Shown here in pieces: positions 20,168 through 33,230 of a DNA stretch of 64,000 bases. A program made the translations under genes and the position numbers. Each line of letters starts with the position of its first letter. Within the stretch, counting starts at the first letter, position 1. The notes below the pieces were generated by a model that searched no databases, had not been told where the DNA came from, and saw only the letters and a program-made list of their open reading frames with translations. This DNA is from Microbacterium sp. AB (GTDB taxonomy: Bacteria > Actinomycetota > Actinomycetes > Actinomycetales > Microbacteriaceae): positions 1,860,001 to 1,924,000 of the forward strand of contig NZ_CP118157.1 in assembly GCF_032878875.1 (NCBI RefSeq), written 5' to 3'.

Positions 20168-21559
20168 TCAGGCCCGCTTGCGCAGCAGCGCCAGGAACAT
20201 CGCGTCCGTCCCATGACGGTGCGGCCACAGCTGCGCATGGAGGGAGCCGTCGGACGGCTCCGGCAGATCGAGCGGCGTCAGCGACACGGCCTGCAGCGCC
20301 GCGCGCGCGTCGAGCTCCTCCACCTCGTCGCCGCGGCGCTCGCGGACCTCGCGCACGACCCCGGCGGTCTCCGCGAGATGGGGCGAGCACGTCACGTACG
20401 CCACGACGCCGCCCGGAGCGATCGCCGTGATCGCGGCGTCGAGCAGCGCCGCCTGCACCGGCACGAGGTCTGCGACGTCGGACGGCTGCTTGCGCCACCG
20501 CGCCTCCGGTCTGCGGCGCAGTGCGCCGAGCCCCGTGCAGGGCGCGTCGACGAGAACGCGGTCGTACCGTCCCGCGCGGTCGGCGGCGAGCGATCGGCCG
20601 TCCTCCTCGTGCACCTCGACGTCGAGCGGTACGGCGTCGAGCGCCCGGCGCACGAGCCCGGCGCGCGCCGGGGCGACCTCGTTCGCCTCGAGCAGCGCGC
20701 CTCCGGCGAGCGCCTCGGCCGCGAGCAGCGCCGTCTTCCCGCCGGGCCCTGCGCAGAGGTCGAGCCACCGCTCCCCGGGGGCGACGGGCGACAGCCGCGT
20801 GAGGGCGAGCGCGACGAGCTGCGAGCCCTCGTCCTGCACGCGGACGCGCCCCTCGGACGATCGGACGAGCCGCTCCGGGTCGCCGCCGCCGAGGCGGAAG
20901 CCGACGGGCGAATGCGGCGTGCTCTCCCCCTCGGGCGCCGCGAGTCCCGGAAGGGCGGCCATCGTCACCCCCGGCGCGACGTTGTCGGCCTCGAGGAGGG
21001 AGGCGAGCTCCTCGGCGCGCCCCTCGGCGGCCAGGGCGCGCCGGAAGGCCCGGATCACCCAGACGGGATGCGCGCTGGAGAGTCCCAGCCGCTCGTCCTC
21101 CGATCGCGCGGTCTCCCCCACGCGCGCCATCCAGTCGCCCGGCGTGTCTCGTGCCACGCGGCGGAGCACGGCGTTCGCGAAGCCGGCCGCCTGCGACCCG
21201 GCCTCCTCCCGCGCGAGCTGAACCGACTCGTTCACGGCCGCGTGCGACGCGACGCGCGTCGCGAGGATCTGGTGCACCGCGAGCCGCAGCGCGTCCAGCA
21301 CGGGCGGGTCGATCGCCGACGCGTCGCGATCTGCGGCCATCCGGATGATCGCGTCGTAGGTTCCGCGGCGCCGCAGCGTGCCGTATGCGAGCTCCGTCGC
21401 GAGGGCCGCGTCGGCGGCGCCGAGCCCCGCCCGCCGGATCTCGCGCGGCAAGAGCAGATTGGCGTACGCGTCGGACGAGGACACGGCCCGCAGCACGACG
21501 AAGGCGACCCGACGCGGCAGCTGCACGCGCACGTCCGCTCGCCTCTCCCGGCCGTTCAT
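20168..21559 (-). CDS. rsmB: 16S rRNA (cytosine-967-C5) methyltransferase
   Basis: A 463-residue protein with an N-terminal NusB-like RNA-binding domain (~15-150; ANLLLPREIRRAGLG, AYGTLRRRGTYDAII) and a SAM-dependent C5-methyltransferase domain. The SAM loop is WLDLCAGPGGKTALLAA; the two catalytic cysteines are in DAPCTGLGALRRRPEARW (~341) and VTCSPHLAE (~389). The expected product is m5C967 in helix 31 of 16S rRNA. It is downstream of fmt, as in many bacteria, but a large inverted repeat separates the two genes here. Confidence 0.95.
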   Translation of the reverse strand: MNGRERRADVRVQLPRRVAFVVLRAVSSSDAYANLLLPREIRRAGLGAADAALATELAYGTLRRRGTYDAIIRMAADRDASAIDPPVLDALRLAVHQILATRVASHAAVNESVQLAREEAGSQAAGFANAVLRRVARDTPGDWMARVGETARSEDERLGLSSAHPVWVIRAFRRALAAEGRAEELASLLEADNVAPGVTMAALPGLAAPEGESTPHSPVGFRLGGGDPERLVRSSEGRVRVQDEGSQLVALALTRLSPVAPGERWLDLCAGPGGKTALLAAEALAGGALLEANEVAPARAGLVRRALDAVPLDVEVHEEDGRSLAADRAGRYDRVLVDAPCTGLGALRRRPEARWRKQPSDVADLVPVQAALLDAAITAIAPGGVVAYVTCSPHLAETAGVVREVRERRGDEVEELDARAALQAVSLTPLDLPEPSDGSLHAQLWPHRHGTDAMFLALLRKRA

Positions 21560-21611
21560 CGGACCGTCCCGTTCGGCCGGCCCGACGCACCCGCGACCCG
21601 TCCGGCCCCCG

Positions 21612-21681
21612 GCGCCGGAGATTCCGCGAACGCCGGATCGAATCGGCGGATACCGTCCGGTGTTCGCGGAATCTCCGGCGC
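21612..21681. repeat. Large 26-bp inverted repeat between fmt and rsmB
   Basis: Arms 21612-21637 and 21656-21681 are complementary at 25 of 26 positions, with an 18-base loop; the core is GGAGATTCCGCGAAC and its complement. It would form a very stable hairpin in the fmt-rsmB transcript. It could be a terminator, a processing site or a mobile palindromic repeat. Confidence 0.9.
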
Positions 21682-21705
21682 TCGGGACATCTCCGGCGCT
21701 CGGGA
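21671..21705. repeat. Tandem 17-base repeat overlapping the inverted repeat
   Basis: ATCTCCGGCGCTCGGGA occurs at 21671-21687 and again at 21689-21705, one base apart. The first copy shares its left half with the right arm of the adjacent inverted repeat, so the second could offer an alternative pairing partner. Confidence 0.9.
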
Positions 21706-21719
21706 GAGGTGCGCGCCGG

Positions 21720-22655
21720 TCATGCGCCGAACCTCACCGCGTCGCGTGCGCCGCGAAGCCAGTCCGCCGCGTCCATCGGGCCCCTGCCCGACGGCTGCAC
21801 CCGCGTCACGAGGAGCGGGTCCGTGCGGGTTCCGACGAGGACGCCCCGCTTCGACGACGCCGTCTCCCCCGGCGCGAGCCCGGGAGCCCCCGGCGCCCGC
21901 TCCATCCTCAGCACCTTGACGCGCCCGCCGCCGACGGTCGTGTGCGCCCCCGGCTCGGGCGTGACGCCGCGCCAGCGCGCGAGGATGCGGCCGGCCGGCT
22001 GCGTCCAGTCCAGCGCGCCGTCCTCGAGGCGGAGCTTCGGCGCGGGCGTCGGCTCCCCCGACTGCGGAACGGCGACCGCCGAGCCGTCCGCGATCGCGGC
22101 GACGACGCCCGCGAGCTGCTCGGCGCCCGCGTCGGCGAGGACCGCGAGGGCCTCCCCCGCCGTCGCGTCGTCGGGCAGCGGAACGGGCGCCTGCGCGTAG
22201 ACGTCTCCGGCATCGAGCTCGCGGACGAGGCGGAACACCGCGGTGCCGAGCTCGTCGTCCCCCGCGATGAGCGCGTGCTGCACGGGCGCGGCTCCCCGCC
22301 ATCGCGGCAGCAGCGAGAAGTGCAGATTGATCCACCCGTGCGCCGGCGCCGACAGGAGCGGCTCGCGCACGAGGCCGCCGTAGGCGACGACGACGCCGAG
22401 GTCCGCGTCGAGCGCGACGATCTCCGAGGTCGCGTCGTCGTCGAGCCGCGCCGCCCGGATCACGGGGAGCCCGAGCCGCTCCGCCTCGACCGCGACGGGC
22501 GAGGGCGTGAGCACGCGTTTGCGCCCCTGAGGCGCGTCGGGCCGGGTCACGACGGCCGCGATGTCGTGACCCGCGGCGTGCAGGGCGCGAAGCGACGGCA
22601 CGGCGGCCTCGGGCGTGCCCGCGAAGACGAGACGGAACGACGGGGATGCGGTCAT
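21720..22655 (-). CDS. fmt: Methionyl-tRNA formyltransferase
   Basis: A 311-residue enzyme that formylates initiator Met-tRNA using 10-formyl-tetrahydrofolate. The catalytic segment HFSLLPRWRGAAPVQHALIAGD is present (Asn-His-Asp type site, with NLHFS preceding it), and the C-terminal ~100 residues form the tRNA-binding OB-like domain. The usual partner def is not next to it. It lies downstream of priA with a gap of about 190 bases containing its own -10 box. Confidence 0.96.
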   Translation of the reverse strand: MTASPSFRLVFAGTPEAAVPSLRALHAAGHDIAAVVTRPDAPQGRKRVLTPSPVAVEAERLGLPVIRAARLDDDATSEIVALDADLGVVVAYGGLVREPLLSAPAHGWINLHFSLLPRWRGAAPVQHALIAGDDELGTAVFRLVRELDAGDVYAQAPVPLPDDATAGEALAVLADAGAEQLAGVVAAIADGSAVAVPQSGEPTPAPKLRLEDGALDWTQPAGRILARWRGVTPEPGAHTTVGGGRVKVLRMERAPGAPGLAPGETASSKRGVLVGTRTDPLLVTRVQPSGRGPMDAADWLRGARDAVRFGA

Positions 22656-22724
22656 GCGTGGGGTACCTCGGGCGTTCGAACGGGGCGGCGGGCGTCACCA
22701 CGGGCGCGGCGGGTGAGCCCCTCG

Positions 22725-22730
22725 AGTCTA
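22725..22730 (-). promoter_or_regulatory. -10 box upstream of fmt
   Basis: TAGACT on the minus strand about 70 bases before the fmt ATG. The same hexamer precedes pyrR, efp and lgt in this window. No clear -35 box is seen. Confidence 0.35.
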
Positions 22731-22846
22731 TGCCTCGACGGAACGCAGGAAGGATGGACCAGGGGCGCACAGCCGACCCGCGGAATCCTGCGACGCGCCG
22801 AGCGGAGCCTCGGCGTCGCTCCTGCATCGTGTCCGGCCTCCGGCGT

Positions 22847-24829
22847 CTACAGCTCGGGATCGGCGAGGTCGACGCGCACGGCGAGCGTGTTGCGGGACGT
22901 GCCGCGACCGCGCGCGCCCTTCCCCCGCCCCCGGCCCCTGCCGCTCATGGCGGCCGCCACGACCGACGCCCGCAGGGATCTCGTCACGGCCGGCCCGCGG
23001 CCGTAGTCGAACCGGATGAGGGCGCGTGCTCCCGGATAGCCGTCGCGGTCGATCGGCACGGGTCCGAGGACGGCGTCGTCGCCGAGACCCGGCACGTCCG
23101 CCGCGAGCGTCTCCAGCGCGCGGTCGACCGCCGCGGAGTCCCCCTCGAGGCGTGCCACGCGTGCCGCCGGCGGCATGCGCAGCGGCAGCCGCTCCTCCAG
23201 CTCGGTCCGTGCGTAGTTCGGCTGCGTCCAGCTCGCGAGGGCCCGGGCGACCGGCCCCGTCACGCCGACGAGATGCACGGGAGCCCCGGGAGCCGCGAGC
23301 GCGGCCGCGTTCGACCACCAGCGCAGGCACGACTCGCCGATGCGCAGGTCGGGGGCCTGCAGCATGCGGTCGCCGTCGAGGAGGAGGACGGCGCGGTATC
23401 CGGACGGCGCGATCGGCTCGGCGCCCCGCGTCGCCACCACGAGCGCGGCGCGGTCGTCGACCTCGCGGACGGGATGGGCGCCGTCCGCCACGATGACGCG
23501 CGCCCCGGGGAACGCGCGGCCGAGCTCGTCGGCCGTCCTCTCGCTGCCGGAGGAGGCGAGGCGCAGCCGGGTCGACGCGCAGGCGGCGCACGCCCACGCG
23601 TGCGCCGATCTCCCGCACCATCCGCACACGGGCGTCGCGCCGCGGGCGCGGGCGTGCAGCGGCCCGCCGCAGTGCGCGCAACGCGTCGGGGTGCGGCAGT
23701 CAGCGCAGACGAGCGACGGCGCATAGCCGGGGCGTGCGACCTGCACGAGCACGGGCCCGAGGTCGAGCCCCTCGCGCACGGCGCGGAAGCTGGCCGACGG
23801 GATGCGCGCGGAGGCCTGCTCGTGCTCCGGCGCCGTGCTCAGCACGACGCGCGGCGCCGCCCGGCGCGGCGCGGCCGCCTCCGCCACGAACCCGAGCGTC
23901 ACGAGTCGCTCGACGTCGCTCGTGCGCGTGTGGCCGGCGAAGAGCAGCGCGCAGCCGTCGACGGCCTGGCGCACGAGGGCGACGTCGCGCGCATGCGCGT
24001 ACGGCGCGAGCGGCTCCTCGAACAGCGGGTCGCCGTCGTCCCAGAGGGCGACGAGGCCCGTGTCGTGCACGGGCGCGTACACCGCCGAGCGGTTGCCGAT
24101 GACGACACACGGCGCATCGTCGAGGGTGCGGAGGAACCCCGCGTAGCGTTCCGGTCCCGACTGGCCGGCGTCGTGCCGTACGAGCGCCGACCCGGGGACG
24201 AGTGCCAGCAGCTGCTCCTGCAGCAGATCGAGGTCGCGATGGTCGGGGACCGCCACGATCGCCGAGCGCCCCTCCGCCAGCACGGCCGCCGCGGCGGCGG
24301 CCAGCAGGCGCGCCCACGCCGGCCGTCCGTCGACGAGGCGCGGGGGCGCGTCGACGGCGATCCGTGCGCCGTCGAGGAGCCGATCGCGCAGCATGGGGAA
24401 CTCCGCGAGCACGTCGTCGGCCGTCCGCCGTTCCTCCGACAGCACGACGGGCGGCGTCGCCCCGTCGGAGGCGAGCCACGCCTTCTCGGCCCTGACCATC
24501 CGCTTGGGGATGGCCAGGCGCAGCACGTCGCTCGCGGAGCCCGCCGACCTGTCCGCGACGGTGCGCGCGAGCCGGTACAGACGCTCCGGCAGCACGCGTG
24601 CCGCGGAGACCACCTGGTCGATCTCGGACAGGGCGCGGTCGGCGTCGTCCTCGTCGCCGGTCTCGACGACGAATCCCTCGATCGTCCTCCCCGCCGAGCG
24701 CAGCGGGACCTTCACCCGGACGCCGGGCCGGGCGTCGCCGACCAGCTCGTCGGGGATCGCATAGTCGAACAGCCGGTCCAGCTGCGGCAGCGACGACTCC
24801 AGGAGCACGCGTGCGATACGGCGCGGCAT
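22847..24829 (-). CDS. priA: Primosomal protein PriA, helicase-inactive actinobacterial form
   Basis: A 660-residue PriA-like protein. The N-terminal DNA-binding domain (PRRIARVLLESSLPQLDRLFDYAIP) and the zinc-binding region with four CxxC pairs (~375-420; CADC, CAHC, CGWC, CAAC) are clear. The Walker A segment is replaced by a run of alanines (LLAAAAAAVLAEGR) and the DEAH box by LWDDGDPLFEE, so ATP-driven unwinding is not expected. This loss is known for actinobacterial PriA; a structural role in replication restart is likely. I use the ATG at 24829, with AGGGGG six bases upstream. The longer frame is a shadow of metK. Confidence 0.93.
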   Translation of the reverse strand: MPRRIARVLLESSLPQLDRLFDYAIPDELVGDARPGVRVKVPLRSAGRTIEGFVVETGDEDDADRALSEIDQVVSAARVLPERLYRLARTVADRSAGSASDVLRLAIPKRMVRAEKAWLASDGATPPVVLSEERRTADDVLAEFPMLRDRLLDGARIAVDAPPRLVDGRPAWARLLAAAAAAVLAEGRSAIVAVPDHRDLDLLQEQLLALVPGSALVRHDAGQSGPERYAGFLRTLDDAPCVVIGNRSAVYAPVHDTGLVALWDDGDPLFEEPLAPYAHARDVALVRQAVDGCALLFAGHTRTSDVERLVTLGFVAEAAAPRRAAPRVVLSTAPEHEQASARIPSASFRAVREGLDLGPVLVQVARPGYAPSLVCADCRTPTRCAHCGGPLHARARGATPVCGWCGRSAHAWACAACASTRLRLASSGSERTADELGRAFPGARVIVADGAHPVREVDDRAALVVATRGAEPIAPSGYRAVLLLDGDRMLQAPDLRIGESCLRWWSNAAALAAPGAPVHLVGVTGPVARALASWTQPNYARTELEERLPLRMPPAARVARLEGDSAAVDRALETLAADVPGLGDDAVLGPVPIDRDGYPGARALIRFDYGRGPAVTRSLRASVVAAAMSGRGRGRGKGARGRGTSRNTLAVRVDLADPEL

Positions 24830-24845
24830 CACGCGCCCCCTGCCG

Positions 24846-26036
<1,191 letters not shown>

Positions 26037-26094
26037 GGCGGCTCCAGGCGATCGGTCGGACGCGGTGCGGTTCGCGCCGCGCCCTCCAGTATGA

Positions 26095-26129
26095 CGAGGG
26101 CCTCCGACACTCGGTGACGGAGGCCCTCG
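26095..26129. terminator. Terminator between rpoZ and metK
   Basis: CGAGGGCCTCCG (26095-26106) and CGGAGGCCCTCG (26118-26129) form a perfect 12-bp stem with an 11-base loop, 31 bases after the rpoZ stop. It probably ends the pyr-gmk-rpoZ transcript. Confidence 0.85.
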
Positions 26130-26159
26130 GTATGACGTTCTGCTACTCGGCGGCGCTCA

Positions 26160-26414
26160 TCACTCCGCGGGACGGAGGCGCAGCTTGTCCTGGTGGATCT
26201 CGTGCAGCGCGATCGTGAGCGGCTTGTCCTCGACCGACGAGTCGACGAGCGGCCCGACGTTGTCGAAGAGGTTGCCCTCGTGCAGATCGGTGTAGTAGTC
26301 GTTGATCTGGCGGGCGCGCTTGGCGCCGTAGATCACAAGCTGGTACTTCGAGTCGACGCGGTCGAGAAGCTCGTCGATCGGCGGGTCGATGATGCCCTTG
26401 TGCTCGCTGCTCAT
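26160..26414 (-). CDS. rpoZ: RNA polymerase omega subunit
   Basis: An 84-residue omega subunit, which helps assemble the beta' subunit and contributes to a (p)ppGpp site in some bacteria. [33 protein letters not shown] carries the conserved VDSKY and AKRARQIN elements (shown here in pieces: [14 protein letters not shown], then [10 protein letters not shown]). The ATG at 26414 has a perfect AGGAGG six bases upstream; the frame extends 11 residues further without support. It follows the gmk fusion by 66 bases, the same order as gmk-rpoZ in mycobacteria. Confidence 0.96.
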   Translation of the reverse strand: MSSEHKGIIDPPIDELLDRVDSKYQLVIYGAKRARQINDYYTDLHEGNLFDNVGPLVDSSVEDKPLTIALHEIHQDKLRLRPAE

Positions 26415-26480
26415 TGCAGTCCTCCTGTTCGGCGACGCATGTCGCACGGCGAATCCATGGCGGGACGGCGCGCCGTGGTG

Positions 26481-27404
26481 TCAGCGCCCGGATGCCTGGA
26501 TCAAGTCTACGACCTGTCGCGCCGCATCGGCGACGCTGTCGTTCACGACGCGGAAGTCGAACTCCCCCTGCGCGGCCAGCTCGACCTTCGCCGTGCGCAG
26601 CCGGCGGGCCCGCTCCTCGGCGTCCTCCGTCCCGCGTCCGACGAGGCGCGAGGTCAGCTCGTCCCAGCTCGGCGGCAGCAGGAACACGAGCGTCGCGGAG
26701 GGGGCGGCCGCCCGCACCTGGCGCGCGCCCTGCAGGTCGATCTCGAGGAGGACGGCCTTCCCGTCGGCCAGCGCCCGCTCGATGGGGGCGCGCGGCGTGC
26801 CGTAACGGTGCCGGTTGTGTACCGTGGCGTGCTCGAGCAGCTCGCCGTCGGCGACGAGGCGGTCGAACTCCGCGTCGTCGACGAAGAAGTAGTGCTCGCC
26901 GTCCACCTCGCCCGGGCGCGGCGGGCGCGTCGTCGCCGAGACCGACAGCAGCAGCTCGGGGTGGTGCTCCTTGATGTGGGCCGCCACCGTGCCCTTGCCC
27001 ACCGCCGTCGGACCGGCGAGCACGATGAGCCGGCTCCGGCCGGGTCGCGCCTCCGGCTCCGGCATGCGGTCGTCCAGCCATGCGGCCAGCGCCTGGCGCT
27101 GCCGGCCGCCGAGGCCGCCGATGCGCTTGACGGGCGAGATCGCGAGCTCCGTCAGGATGCGGTCGCGCTTCCCCTCCCCGATCGCGGGAAGGGCGGTGAG
27201 GAACTCCGGCACGCGCAGGGTCCCGGCCGGCGAGTGCGGATCGGCGTCCGCACGGCGCAGGATCTCCTGCGGCGTCACGACGCGCGTCGACAGGTCCCGC
27301 TTGAGGCTCGCCCGTGCACGGCGCGCCTCGACGGCCCTCCGCGACGCGGCGGCGCGGTCGACCTCGGGCGGGGCGGGGCGGGGCACGCCCGGGTGCTCAG
27401 TCAA
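26481..27404 (-). CDS. gmk: Fusion of an mIHF-like DNA-binding domain with guanylate kinase
   Basis: A 307-residue protein in two parts. Residues ~15-112 match the actinobacterial integration host factor mIHF: a basic helix ([17 protein letters not shown]), then [20 protein letters not shown] and [20 protein letters not shown], the helix-two-turn-helix fold. Residues ~124-307 are guanylate kinase: P-loop [12 protein letters not shown] (~130-140), [20 protein letters not shown], and [12 protein letters not shown] for GMP; it converts GMP to GDP. In mycobacteria mihF, gmk and rpoZ are three adjacent genes, so this looks like joining of neighbours. The TTG start at 27404 follows GGAGG by five bases and overlaps the pyrF stop by eight bases. 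The window holds no separate mihF. Confidence 0.93.
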   Translation of the reverse strand: MTEHPGVPRPAPPEVDRAAASRRAVEARRARASLKRDLSTRVVTPQEILRRADADPHSPAGTLRVPEFLTALPAIGEGKRDRILTELAISPVKRIGGLGGRQRQALAAWLDDRMPEPEARPGRSRLIVLAGPTAVGKGTVAAHIKEHHPELLLSVSATTRPPRPGEVDGEHYFFVDDAEFDRLVADGELLEHATVHNRHRYGTPRAPIERALADGKAVLLEIDLQGARQVRAAAPSATLVFLLPPSWDELTSRLVGRGTEDAEERARRLRTAKVELAAQGEFDFRVVNDSVADAARQVVDLIQASGR

Positions 27405-28247
27405 CGGATCCTCCGTCCCGCTCGCGCCGGTAGGCCCGCGCGGCCTCCGCGACGGCGTCGGCGATGTCGGCCGGACCGGCCGCGAGGATGCTCCGGCTCT
27501 CGGAGGCGATGACGCACGGCGCCATGTCCCCGAAGACCGACGCGAGGTCGCCGCCGCGCGCGCCCTGGAACCCGAAGCCGGGCGCGAGGATGGGAGCCGG
27601 CGGCGCGAACGGCGCGAGCCCGGCGTCCGTCCATCCCACCGTCGCGCCGATGACGAGCCCGGTGCTCCCCCACTCGCCGTCGGCGGCGACGCGCGCGTTG
27701 CGGGCCGAGACGTCCGACACGATCGACGCCGAGACCGTCCCGCGCTCCGTCGCGGCGCGCTGCACGCCGACGGCCTCCGGGTTGCTCGTGGCCGCGAGGA
27801 CGAACGCGCCCTTCCCGTGCGCGTCCGCGAGGGACAGCGCGCCCTCCAGCGCGCCGACGCCGAGGTACGGGCTCATCGTGAGCGCGTCCGCCTCGAGCGG
27901 CGACCCCGGGGCGAGCCAGGCCGCCGCGTACGCGTCCATGGTCGAGCCGATGTCCCCGCGCTTCGCGTCGGCGATGACGATCAGCCCCGCCGCGCGCGCC
28001 GCGGCGAGCACCTCCTCCAGCGCCGCGAAGCCGGCGGACCCGAACCGCTCGTAGAACGACGCCTGCGGCTTGACGAAGCCCGCACGACCCGTCGCCGCCT
28101 CGACGACGCGGAGGCCGAACTCGCGCACGCCGCCGGCGTCCGCCGCCAGCCCCCACTCCGCGAGGAGGGAGAGGTGCGGGTCGATGCCCACGCAGAGCGG
28201 CCCGCGTGCGCCGACGACGGATCGGACCCGCTCTCCGAAGGCGGCCA

Positions 28248-28248
<1 letters not shown>
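27397..28248 (-). CDS. pyrF: Orotidine 5'-phosphate decarboxylase
   Basis: A 283-residue type 2 OMP decarboxylase, the last step to [16 protein letters not shown] binds substrate and [15 protein letters not shown] carries the catalytic Asp-Lys-Asp array; [12 protein letters not shown] is typical of the long actinobacterial subtype. The GTG start at 28248 shares its G with the carB TAG stop, so it is translated in a chain with carB; its own stop lies inside the start of the gmk fusion. The frame running far upstream is a shadow of carB. Confidence 0.97.
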
Positions 28249-31563
<3,315 letters not shown>

Positions 31564-31571
<8 letters not shown>

Positions 31572-32724
31572 TCGCGTCCTTCTTGCTGAGAGTGTCGATC
31601 ACCATGTCGCGGAAGCGATCGAAGAGGTAGTTGGCGTCGTGCGGGCCCCCGGCGGCCTCGGGGTGGTACTGCACGGAGAACGCGGGGATGTCGAGCGCGC
31701 GCAGGCCCTCGACGACGTCGTCGTTGAGATCGACGTGGCTCACCTCGACCCGGCCGAAGCCGGCGGGGCTCTCGAAGGAGCCCTCGACCGGCGCGTCGAC
31801 GGCGAAGCCGTGGTTGTGCGCCGTGATCTCGACGCGCCCCGTGAGCTTGTCCTTGACGGGCTGGTTGATGCCGCGGTGCCCGAAGGGCAGCTTGTAGGTG
31901 CCCAGCCCGAGCGCGCGGCCGAACAGCTGGTTGCCGAAGCAGATCCCGAAGAAGGGCAGGCCGTCCCGCAGGGTGTCCTGCAGCAGCGCCACGTGGTCGT
32001 CGCTCGCCGCGGGGTCGCCGGGCCCGTTCGAGTAGAACACCGCGACGGGGTCGACGGCCTTGAGCTCCGCGAAGGAGACGCTCTGCGGCAGCACGTGCAC
32101 CTCGAAGCCGCGACGGGCGAGGTTCTCGACCGTCGCCTGCTTGATGCCGAGGTCGATGACCGCGAGGTTGCCGATCCTCTCTCCCACGGCGGGGGTGACG
32201 GCGGCGACCTCGACCGAGACGTCCGCCGAGAGGTTCCGGCCTGCCATCTCGGGCGCCGCGGTCACGATGCGCAGCTGCTCCGCCGGCTCGATGGCCGCGG
32301 CCTCCCCCGAGAACACGCCGCCCCGCATCGAGCCCGCCGATCGGATGTGCCGGGTGACGGCGCGCGTGTCGATGCCGCTGATCCCGACGACGCCGTCGCG
32401 CTCGAGGGCGGTCTCGAGCGACTCGTCGGCACGCCAGTTGGACACGACGCGGCTGGGGTCGCGGACGATGTACCCCGCGACCCAGATGCGTCGCGACTCC
32501 GGGTCCTCGGAGTTCACGCCGGTGTTGCCGATGTGCGGCGCGGTCTGCAGCACGATCTGCCCCGCGTAGGACGGGTCCGTGAGCGTCTCCTGGTATCCGG
32601 TCATGCCGGTGGAGAAGACCACCTCGCCGATGGTCGTGCCGCGCGCGCCGTAGGCGCGGCCGCTGAAGCGCGTGCCGTCTTCGAGGACGAGGACCGCGGG
32701 ATCGCGGTCGAGGAGAGAGGTCAT
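31564..32724 (-). CDS. carA: Carbamoyl-phosphate synthase small subunit
   Basis: A 386-residue glutamine amidotransferase delivering ammonia to CarB. The nucleophile is the Cys in [16 protein letters not shown] (~260), with the His-Glu pair in [13 protein letters not shown]. The N-terminal domain ([29 protein letters not shown]) docks CarB. The ATG at 32724 overlaps the stop of the PH-like gene as ATGA. The long upstream frame is a shadow. Confidence 0.98.
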
Positions 32725-33230
32725 CGGGTGGCTCCTGTGGGGGTGGAAGGGGCGCGCAGGTCTTCGATCGCCTCGACGAGGGCGTCGGGGTCGCCTCCCT
32801 GCAGGCGCACGTAGGAATCGCAGACCGTGCCGTCCGCGGCGTGCCAGGCGATCAGCACGAGGCCGTCCTGCTCCACGGCGCGGTCGATGGTCCAGGTGGC
32901 CCGTCCGGCGCCGGCGAGCTCGTCGACGCGGAGGAACACGGTGGGCTCGCCGACGAGATCGAGCGCGACGCCGCGGTCCGTGACGGTGACGGTCGTCCTC
33001 GCGCGGAAGCCGAGCGGGCGCACGGCGATCCGCTCGAGCGGCTCGCCGTGGCGCGTCGTCGCGACGTACAGGCCGGAGAACGCCGCGGTCGCGGCGCCCT
33101 CCGTCGCGCGGACGGGCGCGACCACCCCGGCGTCGCGGCGGACGCGTCGTCGCCAGCCCCAGACCATCCCCGCGAGGATCGCCGCGGCGATCGCGATCAT
33201 GACGAGCAGTCCCGGCACGTACGGGCTCAT
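32721..33230 (-). CDS. PH-like membrane protein of the pyrimidine operon
   Basis: A 169-residue protein with one N-terminal membrane helix (~5-25, [19 protein letters not shown]), a basic cytoplasmic flank (RRRVRRD) and a beta-rich domain of ~110 residues like the PH-like family between pyrC and carA in many actinobacteria. Function is unknown. It overlaps its neighbours on both sides (ATGA with pyrC and with carA), so it must be made with the pyrimidine enzymes. A role in anchoring or regulating them at the membrane is only inference. Confidence 0.85.
   Translation of the reverse strand: MSPYVPGLLVMIAIAAAILAGMVWGWRRRVRRDAGVVAPVRATEGAATAAFSGLYVATTRHGEPLERIAVRPLGFRARTTVTVTDRGVALDLVGEPTVFLRVDELAGAGRATWTIDRAVEQDGLVLIAWHAADGTVCDSYVRLQGGDPDALVEAIEDLRAPSTPTGATR

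Noticed and set aside
26037..26094. SAM riboswitch before metK
   Set aside because: The 58-base gap between the terminator and the start shows no SAM-binding fold, and the length is too short.
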